Origin: Enterobacteriaceae bacterium
GTDB lineage: Bacteria > Pseudomonadota > Gammaproteobacteria > Enterobacterales > Enterobacteriaceae
Length of the DNA stretch: 64,000 bases
Direction of reading: 5' to 3'
Assembly (NCBI GenBank): GCA_902363335.1
Contig: CABIZV010000003.1
Span: 221,475-285,474 of the forward strand
The notes below the pieces were generated by a model. The model worked only from the letters and a program-made list of their open reading frames with translations, was not told where the DNA came from and did no database searches. Positions 34,523-43,689 of the stretch are shown one piece after another (position 1 is the first letter of the stretch; every line of letters begins with the position of its first letter). The translations under genes and the position numbers were made by a program.

Positions 34523-35704
34523 TCAGGCGCGCCGTTTGGTGGCAGAGTCCATCCAGACGGCAAGCAGCAAAATCGCACCTTTGACGATGTATTGCCAGAA
34601 GGTTGGGACGTCCATCATACTCATTCCATTATCGAGCGACGCCATAATAAATGCGCCCATGACCGCGCCAGCGACGCTACCGACACCGCCTGCAAGACTG
34701 GTACCGCCGATAACGCATGCGGCGATAGCATCCAGTTCTGCTATATTCCCCGCCGACGGCGAGCCTGCGCCCAGGCGAGAGCTGAGGATAAGCCCGGCAA
34801 TCGCCACCATCAGGCCGTTAATGGCAAATACCGCGAGCTTGTTACGCTCAACGTTAATCCCGGACAGTCGCGCAGCTTCAATATTGCCGCCGATAGCGTA
34901 GATACGGCGACCGAACGCGGTGCGCATGGCCATAAACATGCCGCCGAGCATCAGCAGCGTCAACAACAGTACTGGCGTCGGTACGCCACGATAATCATTA
35001 AGCAGCCAGATGGCGCCTAACACGATGACTGCCGTCAGTGCCTGGCGACCCACAACCCCGGTTGACGGGGGAGTCGTGAGCCCTAGCGTCTGGCGACGTG
35101 CCCGCCCGCGCCACTGCCAGGCGACAAATGCCATTAGCCCAATCGCCCCAAAGGTAAAGCCAACACCGTCAGGCAGATAGCTCTGGCCGATTTGCGACAT
35201 TGCCGCGCTGGTGGGTGATACCGTGGTGCCATTCGTGATACCAATCAGAATACCACGGAAGGCGAGCATCCCGGCGAGGGTGACAATAAAGGACGGCACT
35301 TTACGATAAGCGACCCACCAACCATTCCACGCGCCCAGTACCAGGCCCATAGCCAGCGTCACGATGATAGTCAGAGGCAGTGGCCAGCCGAACCAGACGT
35401 CGAAAATAGCGGCGGCACCACCGAGTAAGCCCATCATCGAACCAACAGAAAGGTCAATTTCTGCGGAGATAATAACGAACACCATACCGACGGCCAGAAT
35501 GCCGGTAATGGCGGTCTGGCGCAGGAGGTTTGAGACGTTACGTGCGCTAAGGTAGGCGCCATCAGTGGTCCAGGTGAAGAACAGCATAATCACCACAATC
35601 GCGGCGATCATCACAAAAACTTGTAAATTTAATGATTTCAGCCGCAGCGCCGGGGCCGGTGCAGGGGCCGCCAGTTTGAGTTCAGACGGATTGTTTTTCG
35701 ACAT
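34523..35704 (-). CDS. xylH: D-xylose ABC transporter permease
   Basis: A 393-residue inner-membrane permease (same length as E. coli XylH) of the CUT2 family, with about ten hydrophobic segments. The motif GAGSPSAGNIAELDAIAACVIGG is split across the conserved CUT2 loop. It pairs with the XylG ATPase and XylF binding protein for high-affinity xylose import. Its start lies 23 nt inside the end of xylG. Confidence 0.97.
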   Translation of the reverse strand: MSKNNPSELKLAAPAPAPALRLKSLNLQVFVMIAAIVVIMLFFTWTTDGAYLSARNVSNLLRQTAITGILAVGMVFVIISAEIDLSVGSMMGLLGGAAAIFDVWFGWPLPLTIIVTLAMGLVLGAWNGWWVAYRKVPSFIVTLAGMLAFRGILIGITNGTTVSPTSAAMSQIGQSYLPDGVGFTFGAIGLMAFVAWQWRGRARRQTLGLTTPPSTGVVGRQALTAVIVLGAIWLLNDYRGVPTPVLLLTLLMLGGMFMAMRTAFGRRIYAIGGNIEAARLSGINVERNKLAVFAINGLMVAIAGLILSSRLGAGSPSAGNIAELDAIAACVIGGTSLAGGVGSVAGAVMGAFIMASLDNGMSMMDVPTFWQYIVKGAILLLAVWMDSATKRRA

Positions 35705-37223
35705 GGCGTTCGCTCCTTAAGGCGGCTTCCATCACTTGTTCCTGGGTCAGGTTATGGTTCACCAGATTGGCTTTCAGTTTCCCTTCATGCATCACCAGCA
35801 CGCGATCGCTTAAACCCAGCACTTCCGGTAATTCAGAAGAGATCACAATGACGGCAATGCCTTGTTGCACAAGTTGATTGATCAGTTTGTAGATTTCATA
35901 TTTCGCGCCGATATCGATGCCGCGCGTGGGTTCGTCGAGGATCAGGATGCGAGGATTGAGCAGCAGGCAACGTGCCAGAATGGCCTTTTGCTGATTGCCG
36001 CCGCTAAGCCGCCCAATCGCAAGATCCGGCGAAGAAGTTTTGACCTTAAGTCGCTCAATGGACTGTAAAATACACTGCTGTTCTTTGGCATCGTCGAGGC
36101 TACTTAAAGCACCGCTAAAATCGCTCAACGCGGCAAGAGTTATGTTTTTGCCCACCGCCATTACCGGCACAATACCGTCTTTTTTGCGGTCTTCCGGCAC
36201 CATGGCGATGCCGTGAGCGATGGCCTGCTGGCAATTGTTGATAGCGACCTTCTGACCATCAATAAAGATTTTTCCTTCCCAGCGACCGCGCCAGACGCCA
36301 AACAAACACTGTACCGCTTCGGTACGGCCCGCGCCGACCAACCCGGCGATGCCGAGAATTTCCCCACGTTTCAGGCTAAATGAGATGTCGTTAACGCGCT
36401 TAATATGGCGGTTGACGGGATGCCAGGCGGTGAGATTTTCTACCCGCAGGATTTCGTCACCGGCGGTATGGGGCTCATTCGGATAGAGGGCGGTGAGTTC
36501 ACGTCCGACCATCATGGTGATGATGTCGTCTTCACTCATGCTGCTGGCGTCGCGGGTGCCGATATGCTGCCCGTCACGGATCACGCAGATGGTGTCAGAA
36601 ATAGCTTTCACCTCATTGAGCTTGTGCGAGATATAGACGCAGGCGATACCGTGATTTTGCAGGTCGCGAATAATATCGAGCAGAATGGCCGTTTCCTGCT
36701 CGGTAAGGGAGGCGGTAGGCTCATCGAGAATCAGCAGACGTACCTGTTTGTTGAGCGCCTTAGCGATTTCAACCAGTTGCTGCTGGCCGAGCCCTAAATC
36801 ACCCACCCGGGTATCGGGCGAAATTGCTAGGTTGACCTGCGCCAGTAGCTTCTCACAGCGCAGGGTCATGGTGTCGTAGTCGAGTACGCCGTGGCGGCTG
36901 ATTTCCGTGCCGAGGAAGATATTCTCCAGCACCGTCAGATGCTTCACCAGCGCCAGCTCCTGGTGAATAATGGCAATACCTTTACGTTCGGTATCGCGAA
37001 TATGTGTGGGGCGTAGAGTCTCCCCGGCAAAAATAATTTCACCCTCATAGCTGCCATGAGGGTAAATACCGCATAGGACTTTCATTAAGGTCGATTTGCC
37101 AGAGCCGTTCTCACCGCATAAGGAAACGACCTCGCCTGGGTTTAATCTTAAGCTGACATTATCGATAGCCTTAACCACCCCGAAGGTTTTGGTAATGCTC
37201 TTCATTTCGAGTAAATACGGCAT
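35682..37223 (-). CDS. xylG: D-xylose ABC transporter ATP-binding protein
   Basis: A 513-residue duplicated ATPase (E. coli length). The first nucleotide-binding domain has Walker A GENGSGKST near residue 38 and Walker B LLILDEPTASL. The second, degenerate domain has GLVGAGRTE in place of Walker A, with signature LSGGNQQKA. The start at 37223 gives MPYLLEMKSITKTFG as in E. coli; an in-frame extension to 37301 lacks similarity. It overlaps xylH by 23 nt. Confidence 0.97.
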   Translation of the reverse strand: MPYLLEMKSITKTFGVVKAIDNVSLRLNPGEVVSLCGENGSGKSTLMKVLCGIYPHGSYEGEIIFAGETLRPTHIRDTERKGIAIIHQELALVKHLTVLENIFLGTEISRHGVLDYDTMTLRCEKLLAQVNLAISPDTRVGDLGLGQQQLVEIAKALNKQVRLLILDEPTASLTEQETAILLDIIRDLQNHGIACVYISHKLNEVKAISDTICVIRDGQHIGTRDASSMSEDDIITMMVGRELTALYPNEPHTAGDEILRVENLTAWHPVNRHIKRVNDISFSLKRGEILGIAGLVGAGRTEAVQCLFGVWRGRWEGKIFIDGQKVAINNCQQAIAHGIAMVPEDRKKDGIVPVMAVGKNITLAALSDFSGALSSLDDAKEQQCILQSIERLKVKTSSPDLAIGRLSGGNQQKAILARCLLLNPRILILDEPTRGIDIGAKYEIYKLINQLVQQGIAVIVISSELPEVLGLSDRVLVMHEGKLKANLVNHNLTQEQVMEAALRSERHVEKQSV

Positions 37224-37306
37224 AGATGCTTGTGCTCCGCGTAAGCCAGGTTGTCGACACAATCTCAACATCCGGGCCGCCCCGGCGAGGTGCCGGGGCA
37301 TGCCTT

Positions 37307-38299
37307 TTAGAGTTCGCTTTTCTTATGGAAACCATCTTTCACGACGGTTTCGTCAATATTGGTTTTATTGACTTCAATTGGGGTAAGCAGGCGGGATGGA
37401 ACCTCCTTCAGACCGTTGTTCAGCGTGGCATCTGTTTTCGGTTGCTGGCCATTACCCAGCTCGACGGCAATTTCGGCGGCACTGTTCGCGAGAAGCGTAA
37501 TCGGTTTATACACGGTCATGGTCTGCGTACCGTTGATAATGCGCTTGATGCCAGCGAGGTCAGCATCCTGCCCGGAGATCGCCACTTTCCCCGCCAGCCC
37601 TTGAGCGCTCAGCGCCTGAATAGCGCCTCCTGCGGTGGCATCGTTTGAGGCAACAACCGCATCAATTTTGTTATTGTTGGCGGTCAGCGCGTTCTCCATA
37701 ATTTTCAGCGCATTTTCAGGCAGCCAGCCATCAACCCATTGATCGCCGACAACTTTAATTTTGCCTTCATCAATATAGGGTTTTAATACTTTCATCTGGC
37801 CGGAACGGAACAGTTTGGCGTTATTATCAACCGGTGATCCTCCCATCAGGAAATAATTCCCCTGAGGAACCTGATTAACCAGACTTTGAGCCTGCATTTC
37901 GCCGACTTTTTCGTTATCGAAAGAAATATAGAAATCGATATCAGCATTATTAATCATGCGGTCATAGGCTAAGACTTTAATTCCTTCTTGCTTAGCTTCT
38001 TTAATTACATTACTAAGTACCTGACCGTTATAAGGAATAATAACAAGGACATCGACGCCGCGATTGATCATATTTTCGATCTGCGACATTTGCGTCTCTT
38101 CGTTACCGTTTGCTGACTGGACGAACACTTTCGCGCCCAGTTGTTCGGCCTTATTCACAAAGATATCGCGGTCTTTCTGCCAGCGCTCAAGGCGCAGGTC
38201 ATCAATAGCCATGCCGATTTTAACTTCTTTGGCACTGCTGGCCATGCTGGTCAGGAGTAACGATGCGCAGAGTGTGAGGCAAAGGTTCTTTATCTTCAT
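37307..38299 (-). CDS. xylF: D-xylose-binding periplasmic protein
   Basis: A 330-residue exported sugar-binding protein, equal in length to E. coli XylF. A signal peptide (MKIKNLCLTLCASLLLTSM..., cleavage near Ala-Ser-Ser-Ala) is followed by two alpha/beta lobes. The segment VVASNDATAGGAIQAL in the hinge region is typical of CUT2 binding proteins. The start at 38299 is fixed by the signal peptide; 35 further in-frame residues upstream are not supported. First gene of xylFGHR, 83 nt ahead of xylG. Confidence 0.97.
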   Translation of the reverse strand: MKIKNLCLTLCASLLLTSMASSAKEVKIGMAIDDLRLERWQKDRDIFVNKAEQLGAKVFVQSANGNEETQMSQIENMINRGVDVLVIIPYNGQVLSNVIKEAKQEGIKVLAYDRMINNADIDFYISFDNEKVGEMQAQSLVNQVPQGNYFLMGGSPVDNNAKLFRSGQMKVLKPYIDEGKIKVVGDQWVDGWLPENALKIMENALTANNNKIDAVVASNDATAGGAIQALSAQGLAGKVAISGQDADLAGIKRIINGTQTMTVYKPITLLANSAAEIAVELGNGQQPKTDATLNNGLKEVPSRLLTPIEVNKTNIDETVVKDGFHKKSEL

Positions 38300-38658
38300 A
38301 ATCGTAATGCCTTCTGTAGGGATAAGGTGATGAGATTGGCGATAAAAGAAACAGAGATGACTTAACACGCAGCAAATTTTTAACATGTTAATCGTGGCTG
38401 GCAATTACAGATTTTTATCTTGCCATTACGATATTTGGTTTAATTGCTAATTTTTGACCGCGATCTGATTTTAAAATTATTGAATGCAACAATTACTAAG
38501 TTAAAGGAAGCGAGATCCCTTTTTATTTTGCGAGCCAGCGCACATTTGTGGATTCTCTTAATACCAGTGTGAAATAACGTAATTGAGCAACGGCAATTGA
38601 GAATTCAGTATGAGAACACGAAGTCTTCCTCGTCGCCTGTCAGATTATGGAGTTCATT
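38300..38658. promoter_or_regulatory. Divergent xylF/xylA control region
   Basis: This 359-nt gap holds the two divergent xylose promoters. It contains one CRP site and, on its xylA side at about 38569-38600, a GTGAAATAACGTAATTGAGC segment that closely resembles the XylR-binding region of E. coli xylA. I could not delimit a xylF-side XylR site with certainty. No other gene is seen. Confidence 0.65.
38526..38547. promoter_or_regulatory. crp site: CRP site in the xyl control region
   Basis: TTTTGCGAGCCAGCGCACATTT matches TGTGA-N6-TCACA at 8 of 10 core positions and is nearly identical to the known E. coli xyl CRP site. It lies between the two divergent promoters, so one CRP dimer can serve both. 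Confidence 0.75.
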
Positions 38659-39981
38659 ATGCAAGCTTATTTCGACCAACTGGATCGTGTTCGTTTCGAA
38701 GGCCCGAAAACCGAAAACCCGCTGGCTTTCCGCCACTACAACCCAGATGAGTTAGTACTGGGCAAACGTATGGAAGATCACCTGCGCTTTGCTGCCTGTT
38801 ACTGGCACACCTTCTGCTGGAACGGGGCAGATATGTTCGGTATCGGTTCATTTGACCGTCCATGGCAGCAGCCGGGCGAAGCTATCGAGCGCGCGAAACG
38901 TAAAGCTGATGTTGCATTTGAGTTCTTCCACAAGCTGAATGTTCCTTATTACTGCTTCCATGATATTGACGTATCTCCTGAAGGCGCCAACCTCAAAGAG
39001 TATCTGAACAACTTTGCGCAGATGGTTGATGTGCTGGCTGAAAAACAGCAGCAAAGCGGCGTGAAACTGCTGTGGGGTACTGCAAACTGCTTTACTAACC
39101 CACGTTACGGCGCGGGTGCCGCAACTAACCCTGACCCTGAAGTGTTCAGCATGGCGGCAACGCAGGTGTTCACCGCCATGAACGCCACTCATAAACTGGG
39201 CGGCGAAAACTACGTTCTGTGGGGCGGCCGTGAAGGCTATGAAACTCTGCTGAACACTGACCTGCGTCAGGAGCGCGAGCAGATCGGCCGCTTTATGCAG
39301 ATGGTGGTTGAGCACAAACACAAAATCGGCTTCCAGGGTACTTTGCTTATCGAACCAAAACCGCAAGAGCCGACCAAGCACCAGTACGACTATGATGCGT
39401 CAACGGTGTATGGCTTCCTGAAGCAGTTCGGTCTGGAAAAAGAGATCAAGCTGAATATTGAAGCAAACCATGCGACGCTGGCCGGTCACTCTTTCCACCA
39501 CGAAATTGCCACTGCCATTGCGCTGGGCCTGTTTGGTTCCGTGGATGCCAACCGTGGCGACCCGCAGCTGGGCTGGGATACCGACCAGTTCCCGAACAGC
39601 GTAGAAGAAAATGCGCTGGTGATGTATGAAATCCTCAAAGCAGGCGGCTTCACCACCGGCGGTATGAACTTTGATGCCAAAGTTCGTCGTCAGAGTACTG
39701 ACAAGTATGATCTGTTCTACGGTCACATCGGTGCGATGGACACCATGGCGCTGTCGCTGAAAGTAGCCGCTCGCATGATTGAAGGCGGTGAGCTGGATAA
39801 ACGTGTGGCAAAACGCTATGCAGGCTGGAACGGCGAACTGGGTCAGCAGATTCTGAAAGGTCAGATGTCACTGCAGGATCTGGCGAAGTATGCCGAGCAG
39901 AATCAGCTGGCGCCGCAGCATCAGAGCGGTCATCAGGAACTGTTGGAAGGGCTGGTTAACCATTACCTATTCGACAAGTAA
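38659..39981 (+). CDS. xylA: D-xylose isomerase
   Basis: A 440-residue TIM-barrel isomerase (E. coli length) turning D-xylose into D-xylulose. The catalytic His lies in CFHDIDVSPEG near residue 101; metal-binding segments are LLIEPKPQEPTKHQ, NIEANHATLAGH and GSVDANRGDPQLGWDTDQFP. The ATG at 38659 is 6 nt after GGAG; the in-frame ATG at 38647 would put four residues in front of the family N-terminus. xylB follows after a hairpin-containing spacer. Confidence 0.98.
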   Translation: MQAYFDQLDRVRFEGPKTENPLAFRHYNPDELVLGKRMEDHLRFAACYWHTFCWNGADMFGIGSFDRPWQQPGEAIERAKRKADVAFEFFHKLNVPYYCFHDIDVSPEGANLKEYLNNFAQMVDVLAEKQQQSGVKLLWGTANCFTNPRYGAGAATNPDPEVFSMAATQVFTAMNATHKLGGENYVLWGGREGYETLLNTDLRQEREQIGRFMQMVVEHKHKIGFQGTLLIEPKPQEPTKHQYDYDASTVYGFLKQFGLEKEIKLNIEANHATLAGHSFHHEIATAIALGLFGSVDANRGDPQLGWDTDQFPNSVEENALVMYEILKAGGFTTGGMNFDAKVRRQSTDKYDLFYGHIGAMDTMALSLKVAARMIEGGELDKRVAKRYAGWNGELGQQILKGQMSLQDLAKYAEQNQLAPQHQSGHQELLEGLVNHYLFDK

Positions 39982-40002
39982 GCCGTGAGTTTTGCAGCAT
40001 AA

Positions 40003-40033
40003 ACAATGCCCGGAAGCGTAAGCTTGCCGGGCA
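40003..40033 (+). other. REP-like hairpin between xylA and xylB
   Basis: ATGCCCGG...CCGGGCAT with an inner AAGC/GCTT pairing, forming a strong stem with no T run. It lies wholly in the 78-nt xylA-xylB spacer, ending about 27 nt before the xylB start. It may shield xylA mRNA from 3' decay or lower xylB expression. Confidence 0.7.
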
Positions 40034-40059
40034 TCGTTCTCATTAAAGGAGCAGTCGCG

Positions 40060-41514
40060 ATGTATATCGGCATAGATCTCGGAACGTCTGGCGTAAAGGC
40101 GATCCTGCTTGATGAGCAGGGCACCGTGCTGGCCTCGCACACGGAAAAATTAACGGTTTCTCGTCCTCATCCGCTTTGGTCGGAACAGGATCCTGAGCAG
40201 TGGTGGCAGGCGACAGACCTTGCCATGAAAGGGTTAGGGCAGCAGCATAGCTTGCAGGGTGTTAAAGCAATCGGCATTGCCGGGCAGATGCACGGTGCGA
40301 CGCTGCTGGACAAACAGCAGCATGTGCTGCGCCCGGCAATTTTGTGGAACGATGGCCGCTGCGCGCAAGAATGCCAACTGCTGGAAGAACGGGTGAAAAA
40401 CTCGCGTCAGATTACCGGCAACCTGATGATGCCAGGCTTCACCGCGCCCAAACTGCTGTGGGTGCAGCGGCATGAAGAAGAGATTTTCCGCCAGATTGAT
40501 AAGGTTCTATTACCGAAAGATTATTTGCGATTGCGGATGACGGGTGATTTTGCCAGCGACATGTCGGACGCGGCAGGCACCATGTGGATGGACGTAGCAA
40601 AGCGTGACTGGAGCGATGAGATGCTCGCCGCTTGTGGGCTGACCCGCGATAATATGCCAGCGCTTTACGAAGGCTGCGATATTACCGGGCATCTATTGGC
40701 TTCAGTCGCCAAAGCGTGGAATATGCCTGCGGTGCCGGTTGTTGCCGGTGGCGGCGATAATGCTGCGGGTGCCGTGGGCGTCGGAATGGTCGATGCCGGG
40801 CAGGCGATGCTGTCGCTGGGCACATCAGGCGTCTATTTTGCGGTGAGCGAAGGTTTCCTGAGTAAACCTGAAAGCGCCGTGCACAGCTTCTGTCATGCCT
40901 TACCGGGCCGCTGGCACTTAATGTCGGTGATGCTGAGCGCCGCATCTTGCCTCGATTGGGCGGCGAAGTTGACGGGGTTAGAAAATGTGCCGGCGCTGAT
41001 TACCGCAGCCGAGTCGGCTGATAGTCATGCGGGGCCAGTATGGTTCCTGCCATATCTTTCCGGCGAGCGCACCCCGCACAACAATCCTGAAGCCAAAGGC
41101 GTCTTCTTCGGCCTTACCCATCAACATGGCCCGGCTGAGCTGGCTCGTGCCGTGCTGGAAGGTGTAGGTTTTGCGCTGGCGGATGGAATGGACGTGGTTC
41201 ATGCCTGCGGCATTGAGCCTAAAAGCATCACGCTTATCGGCGGCGGTGCACGTAGCGCTTACTGGCGGCAAATGCTGGCGGATATTTGTGGCAAGCAGCT
41301 CGATTACCGCACCGGCGGCGACGTCGGCCCGGCGTTAGGTGCCGCACGCCTGGCGCAGTTGGCTATCTGCAAAGATAAGTCGTATGCGCAATTGCTGCCG
41401 CAGCTGGCGCTGGAACAAGAGCATCACCCAGATGCCGAACGCTTTGCCTACTATGCGCCAAAGCGTGAAACCTTCCGCCAAATCTATCAGCAATTACTGC
41501 CGTTAATGTCATGA
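40060..41514 (+). CDS. xylB: xylulokinase
   Basis: A 484-residue FGGY-family kinase, the same length as E. coli XylB, phosphorylating D-xylulose to D-xylulose 5-phosphate for the pentose phosphate pathway. The phosphate-binding start MYIGIDLGTSGVKAIL and the catalytic Asp in VAGGGDNAAGAVGVG (near residue 233) are intact. The ATG at 40060 follows AAAGGAG; earlier in-frame codons belong to the intercistronic hairpin. Second gene of xylAB. Confidence 0.98.
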   Translation: MYIGIDLGTSGVKAILLDEQGTVLASHTEKLTVSRPHPLWSEQDPEQWWQATDLAMKGLGQQHSLQGVKAIGIAGQMHGATLLDKQQHVLRPAILWNDGRCAQECQLLEERVKNSRQITGNLMMPGFTAPKLLWVQRHEEEIFRQIDKVLLPKDYLRLRMTGDFASDMSDAAGTMWMDVAKRDWSDEMLAACGLTRDNMPALYEGCDITGHLLASVAKAWNMPAVPVVAGGGDNAAGAVGVGMVDAGQAMLSLGTSGVYFAVSEGFLSKPESAVHSFCHALPGRWHLMSVMLSAASCLDWAAKLTGLENVPALITAAESADSHAGPVWFLPYLSGERTPHNNPEAKGVFFGLTHQHGPAELARAVLEGVGFALADGMDVVHACGIEPKSITLIGGGARSAYWRQMLADICGKQLDYRTGGDVGPALGAARLAQLAICKDKSYAQLLPQLALEQEHHPDAERFAYYAPKRETFRQIYQQLLPLMS

Positions 41515-41516
41515 TG

Positions 41517-41550
41517 ATAAATGCCTCCTGATTTCAGGAGGCATTTATTA
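41517..41550 (+). terminator. Rho-independent terminator after xylAB
   Basis: ATAAATGCCTCCTG-ATTT-CAGGAGGCATTTAT, perfect 14-bp stem and tetraloop, then TAAAA. Confidence 0.88.
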
Positions 41551-41681
41551 AAAGGATTAAACGTGCAAAACGATAATAATTAAATATAGTTTTTTTCTGA
41601 AATATCCCTCTTTATATGACATTTCGATGTCGCGTTTCTCCGGTTCCCCATAAGGTATTTTGGGTGGATAAGGAGATCCAA

Positions 41682-42032
41682 ATGAAAGTATCAGCACTGA
41701 CTTCCTGGTTGTTACTCATCGTCGGCGTATTGGTTTACGCAATGGGTTTATGGTTTGCTTGCCCCCTATTGAGTGGAAAAGGTTATTTTCTTGGCGTGCT
41801 CATGACGGGAATGTTTGTCACCTATGTTTATTTGCGCGAGGAAAGCGCTGGGCGGGTGGATGCGCGCTTTGCATCCGTGTGTCAGATGGTGGCCCTGCTA
41901 ACGGTTGGGCTCCTGTTCGTGGGAGTGTTAAACGCCCCCTTATCTCTGATTGAACGCGTGGTGTACCCCATCGCCTTCTTTTTGTCCCTGTATGGGCAGG
42001 TCTCGTTGTTCCGTTTATCAAAAAAAGAATAA
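41682..42032 (+). CDS. yiaB: YiaA/YiaB-family inner-membrane protein YiaB
   Basis: A 116-residue membrane protein (E. coli YiaB, 113). Four hydrophobic segments form two YiaAB two-helix units; CPLLSGKGYFLGVLMT and GLLFVGVLNAP match YiaB closely. The ATG at 41682 follows AAGGAG, while in-frame codons from 41616 have no family support. Function is unknown. The sister gene yiaA, which lies next to yiaB in E. coli, is absent; wecH follows directly. Confidence 0.9.
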   Translation: MKVSALTSWLLLIVGVLVYAMGLWFACPLLSGKGYFLGVLMTGMFVTYVYLREESAGRVDARFASVCQMVALLTVGLLFVGVLNAPLSLIERVVYPIAFFLSLYGQVSLFRLSKKE

Positions 42033-42084
42033 TTGCTGAAAAAAGTATGAGCCTGCGCCCGGTTTATGGCCGGGCGTATCATCG

Positions 42085-43080
42085 TTAGCTCACCAGTCGG
42101 CGTTTATCCACACGCTGTAAGGTAATCGAAAGCAATAAGCTCCCCGCGAGTGTGGCGGAAAACACCCAGAGAATATCCAGCGCTGGCCAGTTTTTGATAT
42201 CAATATTCCGGCTGCGAAGCAGATAAATAATAAACGCATGAAAACCATAAATGCCCAGCGAATGCCGCGAAATCAACGACAGTCCAGGAAGAACGCGGTG
42301 GTTCAGGGTATTTTTCACTACAATGAATAACGCCGCCGCACAGATAAATACCATCGGCCCGCAGTACACATACCAGGTGTCGGCAAAGTTACCGCGCCAC
42401 TGCAATTCATGCAGCGTACCGCGTGAAATTATCCATACCGCGCCGATAAAAAGGAGCCCACAAATTGCCGTCAGCGCTTTTTGGTTGGTCTCCATCATTC
42501 CCAGCGCTCGTCCGAGTAGCCCGTAAAGCACGTAATAGAAGGTATCGCCATTGATGTAGAGATTGATTGGCAACCATGTTGCGCCGTGACTGCTAAGTGA
42601 AACGGTATTCGGGTTGGCGACAATACCCAGCATGACCATCAGCGCCAGCAGCATTTTGCCGCTGATGGCTTTTACCTCTATCAGTGGTGAAACCAGATAA
42701 ATGACGATGATGGCGAAGAAAAACCACAGATGATAGAAAACTGGCTTTTGCAGTAGATTTTTTAACGAGTTTTCCACGTTGATGTGGGTAAAGGTAGCAA
42801 TGAATACCAGCGCAAGCGTGCTGTAGAACAGCAAACACAGGCCGATGCGCAGAAAATGGCGCGGCTGCGCGCTACGTGGCCCAAAGAACAGGTAGCCTGA
42901 AATCATAAAGAACAGCGGCACGCTGACGCGGGAGGCGGAGTTGAGTACGTTAGCGAAGTCCCAGTTTAACGGACTGATATCATGAGGATGCGTTACAAAC
43001 CAGGTGGTGGTATGGATCATCACCACCATCAAACAGGCTATTGCGCGTAAATTATCAATCCAGTTTATCTTTTCTTGCAT
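42085..43080 (-). CDS. wecH: O-acetyltransferase WecH
   Basis: A 331-residue acyltransferase-3 family membrane protein, equal in length to E. coli WecH, which O-acetylates GlcNAc residues of enterobacterial common antigen. It has about ten membrane segments; the N-terminal KINWIDNLRAIACLMVVMIHT carries the conserved Arg and His of the family. It converges on yiaB and is divergent from ysaB. Confidence 0.94.
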   Translation of the reverse strand: MQEKINWIDNLRAIACLMVVMIHTTTWFVTHPHDISPLNWDFANVLNSASRVSVPLFFMISGYLFFGPRSAQPRHFLRIGLCLLFYSTLALVFIATFTHINVENSLKNLLQKPVFYHLWFFFAIIVIYLVSPLIEVKAISGKMLLALMVMLGIVANPNTVSLSSHGATWLPINLYINGDTFYYVLYGLLGRALGMMETNQKALTAICGLLFIGAVWIISRGTLHELQWRGNFADTWYVYCGPMVFICAAALFIVVKNTLNHRVLPGLSLISRHSLGIYGFHAFIIYLLRSRNIDIKNWPALDILWVFSATLAGSLLLSITLQRVDKRRLVS

Positions 43081-43248
43081 CAGATGCCCTTTTCTCCGCT
43101 ATAAATAGATTCTGGCCCGTCGCTTACGCGCTATTGCACGGGAAAGTTCTGAGTTTTCTCCCCCAGACTTGTAGAGTTGGGGAGAGATTCGGACAATACG
43201 AGAGTGTGAAAGGGTACAGCCTAAAATAACCGCCTGGAAATAGAAATA

Positions 43249-43551
43249 ATGTCGAAGTCTCTTCTCCCAATGTTTGCGTTGATACTGCTTTCTGGGTGTT
43301 CAACGGTGGAGCCACCTGTTGCACAGAAAACGCAGAGTGCCAGAGTGGATCCTGCACTTTCACTCAGCATGGAACAACTGTGCAAGGATAGCGCAGCGCA
43401 GCGATATAATACGGCGGCACAGAAAATTGATGTCACGGGTTTTGTGCGATTCCAGGGGAGTTACGAGCTACGCGGATATACCGCGCAAAATGAAAGTTTT
43501 GTCTGCTCATTCGATGCGGATGGCGACTTTTTACATCTCTCCATGCGCTAA
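43249..43551 (+). CDS. ysaB: small lipoprotein YsaB
   Basis: A 100-residue lipoprotein (E. coli YsaB, 99). The signal peptide ends in the lipobox LLSGC, so Cys17 would be lipidated and the mature protein anchored in the envelope. The C-terminus CSFDADGDFLHLSMR matches YsaB. Function is unknown. It precedes glyQ by about 138 nt. Confidence 0.9.
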   Translation: MSKSLLPMFALILLSGCSTVEPPVAQKTQSARVDPALSLSMEQLCKDSAAQRYNTAAQKIDVTGFVRFQGSYELRGYTAQNESFVCSFDADGDFLHLSMR

Positions 43552-43689
43552 GACGGGCACGAATGCGCTAAAATTCGGCCTGTTTCCCCCAATTTTCCCT
43601 AAACAACCCGGTTTCATACTGTATATCTCGCAGCCAGCGGGTATACTGGTTCCTTCCTTTCAATCCACACGTATCCAGCACGAAATCAT

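Noticed and set aside
38300..38525. A defined XylR site on the xylF side
   Set aside because: The region is AT-rich and offers several weak GAAA-type repeats; I could not choose one reliably.
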